DNA from: UBA10649 sp965227045
GTDB taxonomy: Bacteria; Actinomycetota; Actinomycetes; S36-B12
Direction: 5' to 3'
DNA: 64,000 nt
NCBI GenBank assembly: GCA_965227045.1
Contig: OZ245718.1
Span: 2,046,001-2,110,000, forward strand
Positions within the stretch are counted from its first letter, which is position 1. Each line of letters begins with the position of its first letter. The translations under genes and the position numbers were made by a program. This document shows, in pieces, positions 60,979 through 64,000 of the stretch. The notes below the pieces were generated by a model that ran no database searches, was not told the DNA's origin, and worked only from the letters and a program-made list of their open reading frames with translations.

Positions 60979-62135
60979 CGCGAGGTGGCAATCCCGCGAT
61001 CGCCTATCCGAGCCAGCAGGGCGTCGATGCCGGCCGCCTGCGTGAGAGCCGATCCATCGCGTTCCCAGGCCGGGACCGATCGGACGAATCCATCATCGAA
61101 TCGGGTGAGCGTGTGGATTCCGGCGAGCACCCGCCGTCCGTCGCGTCTCCGATCCAAGTGAAGGATCACGTCAATACCGGCACCGATCAGTGCGTGCGTA
61201 GCGAGTCTGTCCAGGCCGGCCATCAGCCCGAGTGCTTCCAGGCGCGCCGGCACGTCGGCGGCGGAGTTGGCATGGATGGTCGCGCACCCGCCCTCGTGAC
61301 CGGTGTTCATTGACGTCAGCATCTCCACGACCTCAGCACCTCGAACCTCGCCAACGACGATCCGATCCGGTCGCATGCGCAGTGCCTGGCGCACGAGGTC
61401 GCGCAGTGTCACCACTCCCGCGCCCTCGACGTTCGTCGTTCGCGACTGCATGGAGATCGCGTGGCCGTGATCGGGGGCGAGTTCAGATGAATCCTCGACG
61501 ATGATGATCCGCTCCTCGGCGGGCACGAGTCCGAGAAGAGTCGAGAGGACCGTCGTCTTTCCCGATCCGGTACCGCCGCATACGAGAAACGCCACGCGAC
61601 TGGCGACGATGCGCGTCAGCCACTCGGCACCTGTCTCGTCAAGCGTGCCGCGCGCGACCAGGTCCTCGATCGTGAACGCTCGTCGGTTCGGAACTCGAAT
61701 CGAGATGAGCGTGCCCGCTGTAGAGATCGGCGGCAGTGCGCAATGCAGTCGCACACCCGACGGCAGTCGTGCGTCGACGAATGGGCTCGCCTCGTCGAGT
61801 CGGCGCCCTGCGGATGCGGCGAGACGCTGCGCGAGTCGACGCACGTCCGACTCTCCCCCGAACTGCACATCCATCCGCTCCAGTCCGGATCCCCTGTCAA
61901 TCCAGACGTCCTCCGGTCCGTTGACGAGGATGTCCGTGACTCCCACGAGGCGCAGCAGCGGCTCCAGCGGACCCGCACCGACGAGCTCGTGCCTCAGTGT
62001 TCGAACGAGCTCCAGCACGGCGTCGTCTCCGAGAACCAGACCCTCGGCGCGCAGGGCAGCGGCGACACGGGCAGGAGTCGCCTCCGATCTCTCGCTGACC
62101 AGGCGGGTGCGTACTCGGTCGACGAGCGGCGTCAT
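60975..62135 (-). CDS. tadA: Tad/CpaF secretion ATPase
   Basis: A 386-residue hexameric traffic ATPase. It shows VGVTDILVNGPEDVWIDRGSGLE, Walker A CGGTGSGKTTVLSTLLG (residues about 180), the Asp box IIIVEDSSELAPDH, the His box MNTGHEGGCATIHAN and MRPDRIVVGEVRGAEVVEML as Walker B. It powers assembly of the Flp/Tad pilus. The ATG overlaps the ssd stop; homologous to Rv3659c. Confidence 0.93.
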   Translation of the reverse strand: MTPLVDRVRTRLVSERSEATPARVAAALRAEGLVLGDDAVLELVRTLRHELVGAGPLEPLLRLVGVTDILVNGPEDVWIDRGSGLERMDVQFGGESDVRRLAQRLAASAGRRLDEASPFVDARLPSGVRLHCALPPISTAGTLISIRVPNRRAFTIEDLVARGTLDETGAEWLTRIVASRVAFLVCGGTGSGKTTVLSTLLGLVPAEERIIIVEDSSELAPDHGHAISMQSRTTNVEGAGVVTLRDLVRQALRMRPDRIVVGEVRGAEVVEMLTSMNTGHEGGCATIHANSAADVPARLEALGLMAGLDRLATHALIGAGIDVILHLDRRRDGRRVLAGIHTLTRFDDGFVRSVPAWERDGSALTQAAGIDALLARIGDRGIATSR

Positions 62136-63190
62136 GCGGCGTTGCCGAGGCCCTCGGCCACCGCGTGCAATGCGACCAGGCACGCCTTGCCGTACGCATC
62201 GCGAACTGCGGGCGGCTCGCCGTCGTCAGCGCGCGCGGCGACGGCGTTGCTCGCGGGCAGATGCGCGACGACCGACACCTTGAGCGCCGCGAGTACTGCC
62301 TCGTCGAGCACGCCCTTGGGCACGTCACGTAGAACGAGCGACGTTGCTGCGCATCGTTCGTGCAGCCCGTCGAGGATGCGAGCGGCGGCGGCCACCGACC
62401 GCACTCGGTTCGTCGTGACGAGCAACGCCTCGCTCGCGTGCGAGAGCACCGCGTCGGTGAGTGCGTCGCGATGTCTGGGCGTATCGACGATGACCAGGTC
62501 GTAGCCGCGGATTCCGGCATCGAGCACTGCGGACATTCCCTCGGGGGCCACGGTGAACGGCCCACTCCTGCCCCACGACAAGACCGCGACTCCCTGCGCA
62601 GTCGGGAGGGCACCGCCGAGGGAATCGCTGCCGATCCGCCCTCGCGACTCCGCGAGGTCCGGCCACCGCACGCCGGGCACGTCCTCAATGCCGAGCAGAA
62701 CATCGAGTCCACCACCGGTGGGGTCCGCATCGACGAGCAGAACGCGAAGCGAGCGGGAGGCCCCGACGACCGCGAGAGTCGCCGCAAACGTCGATGCCCC
62801 GGCGCCGGCACCCGACCCGACGACCGCGACGACGCGGCCGCCCCGCGTCGGGCCTTCCCCGCTGTCGGCCAGCCTGTCGATGAGCCAACGCTCCGCATCC
62901 GGCAGCGCGACGACATGCTCCGCACCCAGCTCGACAGCGCACTCCCACGTCTGCGGCGTTGGCTCGAGCGTGACGAGGACGACATCTCGACGACGCGACA
63001 TACGTGCTGCTGCGACTGCCGGACCCGCGTCGCCTCCGACAATCACAAGCGGCGCAAGCTGCCAGCGGCTTCGTGCCGACTCGGCATCGATGGCCAAGTG
63101 GACCTCGATCCCGTTCGCGGCGGCAAGGCGGAGCACATCGTCGATGAGGGCGGAATCGCCGCTCACAAGCAGGGGCCGCTGCACATTCAT
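62132..63190 (-). CDS. ssd: Septum-site determining protein Ssd / CpaE-like ATPase
   Basis: A 352-residue MinD/ParA-superfamily protein. Residues about 5-110 form a degenerate receiver-like domain. The P-loop region is VVAVVGSGAGAGASTFAATLA, where the usual deviant GKGG(V/T)GKT lysines are missing (Gly-Ala instead), followed by VLLVDADPTGGGLDVLLG and LVIVDTPRH. The family (Rv3660c, CpaE) localises Tad machinery and affects septum formation. The ATG at 63190 has GGGAG upstream and heads the tad operon. Confidence 0.88.
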   Translation of the reverse strand: MNVQRPLLVSGDSALIDDVLRLAAANGIEVHLAIDAESARSRWQLAPLVIVGGDAGPAVAAARMSRRRDVVLVTLEPTPQTWECAVELGAEHVVALPDAERWLIDRLADSGEGPTRGGRVVAVVGSGAGAGASTFAATLAVVGASRSLRVLLVDADPTGGGLDVLLGIEDVPGVRWPDLAESRGRIGSDSLGGALPTAQGVAVLSWGRSGPFTVAPEGMSAVLDAGIRGYDLVIVDTPRHRDALTDAVLSHASEALLVTTNRVRSVAAAARILDGLHERCAATSLVLRDVPKGVLDEAVLAALKVSVVAHLPASNAVAARADDGEPPAVRDAYGKACLVALHAVAEGLGNAA

Positions 63191-63327
63191 CGCCACTCCC
63201 AGATTCCGTCGACCCGTGAGTTGACAGTTCCGCGAACGCGACTGCTGCGGCTGACGAGTTCCGGAGACTGTGGACAGCGCCGTAGGCGAAACGGCTTGTG
63301 GAACATGCTCTTTGCGGCCGTCCGCGC

Positions 63328-63333
63328 TACCGT
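63328..63333 (+). promoter_or_regulatory. Leaderless -10 element of the HAD-IB gene
   Basis: TACCGT ends six bases before the GTG at 63340, the same hexamer and spacing as at 46216-46221. No ribosome site lies upstream, so the message is probably leaderless. Confidence 0.5.
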
Positions 63334-63339
63334 CATCCC

Positions 63340-64000
63340 GTGACCGGTTCCGCGTCCGCCGCCTTCTTCGACTTGGACAAGACGATCCTGGCGAAGTCGA
63401 GTTCGTTTGCCTTCGCGCGCCCGTTCTATCGCGAGGGCCTCATCGGTCGCAGCGACGTTGTTCGCAGTGCTTACGCGCAGTTCGTGTATCTCGCTGCTGG
63501 CGCCGACCACGAGCAGATGGAATCGATGCGCGAGTACATGTCGAAGCTCGTCGCTGGGTGGGATGTTGCGAAGGTGTCGTCGATCGTCGACGAGACGCTC
63601 GACGCAATCGTCGACCCCATCGTCTTCGAGGAGGCGGTCGAGCTCATCGCCTTCCATAAGGCGGCTGGGCGCGACGTCATCATCATCTCGTCGTCAGGCA
63701 GCGAGATCGTCGAGCCGATCGGTGCACGGCTGGGCGCTGATCTCGCGATCGGCACGCAGGTAGGAGTCGAAGACGGCCACTACACGGGCGAGATCACGTT
63801 CTACGCCTACGGCGAGGGCAAGGCGGAAGCGATGCGCGCGCTCGCCGAGGAGCGCGGCTACGACCTGGCGATCTCGTACGCCTACAGCGATTCGCACACG
63901 GACCTGCCGATGCTCGAGGCGGTCGGCAATCCGGTGGTCGTGAACCCGGACGGTGAACTCCGCAAGGTCGCGATCGAGCGCAACTGGCCGATCATGAAGT
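63340..64000 (+). CDS. HAD-IB family hydrolase, SerB-like (3' end beyond window)
   Basis: The first 220 codons of a HAD-superfamily IB phosphatase, syntenic with Rv3661. Motif I is AAFFDLDKTIL (nucleophile and general acid Asp), motif II lies in IIISSSGSEIVEPI, motif III is the Lys in EGKAEAM and motif IV is AYSDSHTDLPMLEAVGNPVVVNPD. Family members dephosphorylate phosphoserine-like or other small phosphate esters. Transcribed divergently from ssd; the C-terminus is cut by the window end. Confidence 0.9.
   Translation, partial: MTGSASAAFFDLDKTILAKSSSFAFARPFYREGLIGRSDVVRSAYAQFVYLAAGADHEQMESMREYMSKLVAGWDVAKVSSIVDETLDAIVDPIVFEEAVELIAFHKAAGRDVIIISSSGSEIVEPIGARLGADLAIGTQVGVEDGHYTGEITFYAYGEGKAEAMRALAEERGYDLAISYAYSDSHTDLPMLEAVGNPVVVNPDGELRKVAIERNWPIMK

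Overview
The window comes from a high-GC actinobacterium (Actinomycetota). The best evidence is the right third. A run of holB, tmk, topA, hppA, a MrfA-like helicase, the Tad/Flp secretion genes, ssd and a HAD-IB hydrolase follows the Mycobacterium tuberculosis Rv3644c-Rv3661 neighbourhood. The S4 protein is of the free-standing Streptomyces type. Frequent GTG/TTG starts, ATGA/GTGA overlaps and leaderless-looking promoters agree. Genus cannot be named from this sequence.

Region 1 (1-30.8 kb) is a sugar and sugar-acid utilisation locus. It holds two ribose/xylose-type ABC importers (1-3953 and 11079-15163), a Gfo/Idh oxidoreductase, a type III CoA-transferase, a fumarylacetoacetase-like hydrolase, an NTF2-like protein, an aldehyde dehydrogenase and a FadR-type regulator. 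It continues with gluconokinase and 6-phosphogluconate dehydrogenase, an UlaG-like metallo-hydrolase, a gluconate-5-dehydrogenase-like SDR and a sugar-lactonase-like amidohydrolase. The last part has a SulP transporter overlapping glycerate kinase, an HpaI aldolase, two 2-hydroxyacid dehydrogenases, two aldo/keto reductases and an ABM protein. Odd points are a permease fused to mannose-6-phosphate isomerase, a mosaic inverted repeat made of two ROK-repressor tails, and a 27-bp promoter/operator shared by two operons 12.6 kb apart.

Region 2 (30.8-41 kb) is accessory. It has a secreted RTX plus pentapeptide-repeat protein, then an apparent integrative element with tyrosine recombinase and excisionase (33.2-34.8 kb) and a tRNA-Thr on its right (40.9 kb). 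Between them lie a DUF3010-like gene with a Ser/Thr kinase, an XRE/ImmA regulator pair and, divergent from it, a compact ubiquitin-like conjugation operon: a two-domain multiubiquitin protein, an E2-like protein and a JAMM-E1 fusion. This is the most interesting system in the window. Its parts belong to known bacterial Ubl families, but the two-domain Ubl without a Gly-Gly tail, the JAMM-E1 fusion and the setting beside a kinase and XRE/ImmA pair deserve attention.

Region 3 (41-64 kb) is mostly core genome: a secreted Ig-like protein, a DUF4333 lipoprotein, an MFS exporter, a secreted peptidase, DNA replication genes, topA, H+-pyrophosphatase, an rpsD with a perfect DtxR/IdeR iron box at its promoter, a STAS protein, the helicase and the tad operon.

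Start codons were chosen from Shine-Dalgarno spacing and overlaps, so several CDS here are shorter than the longest possible reading frame.
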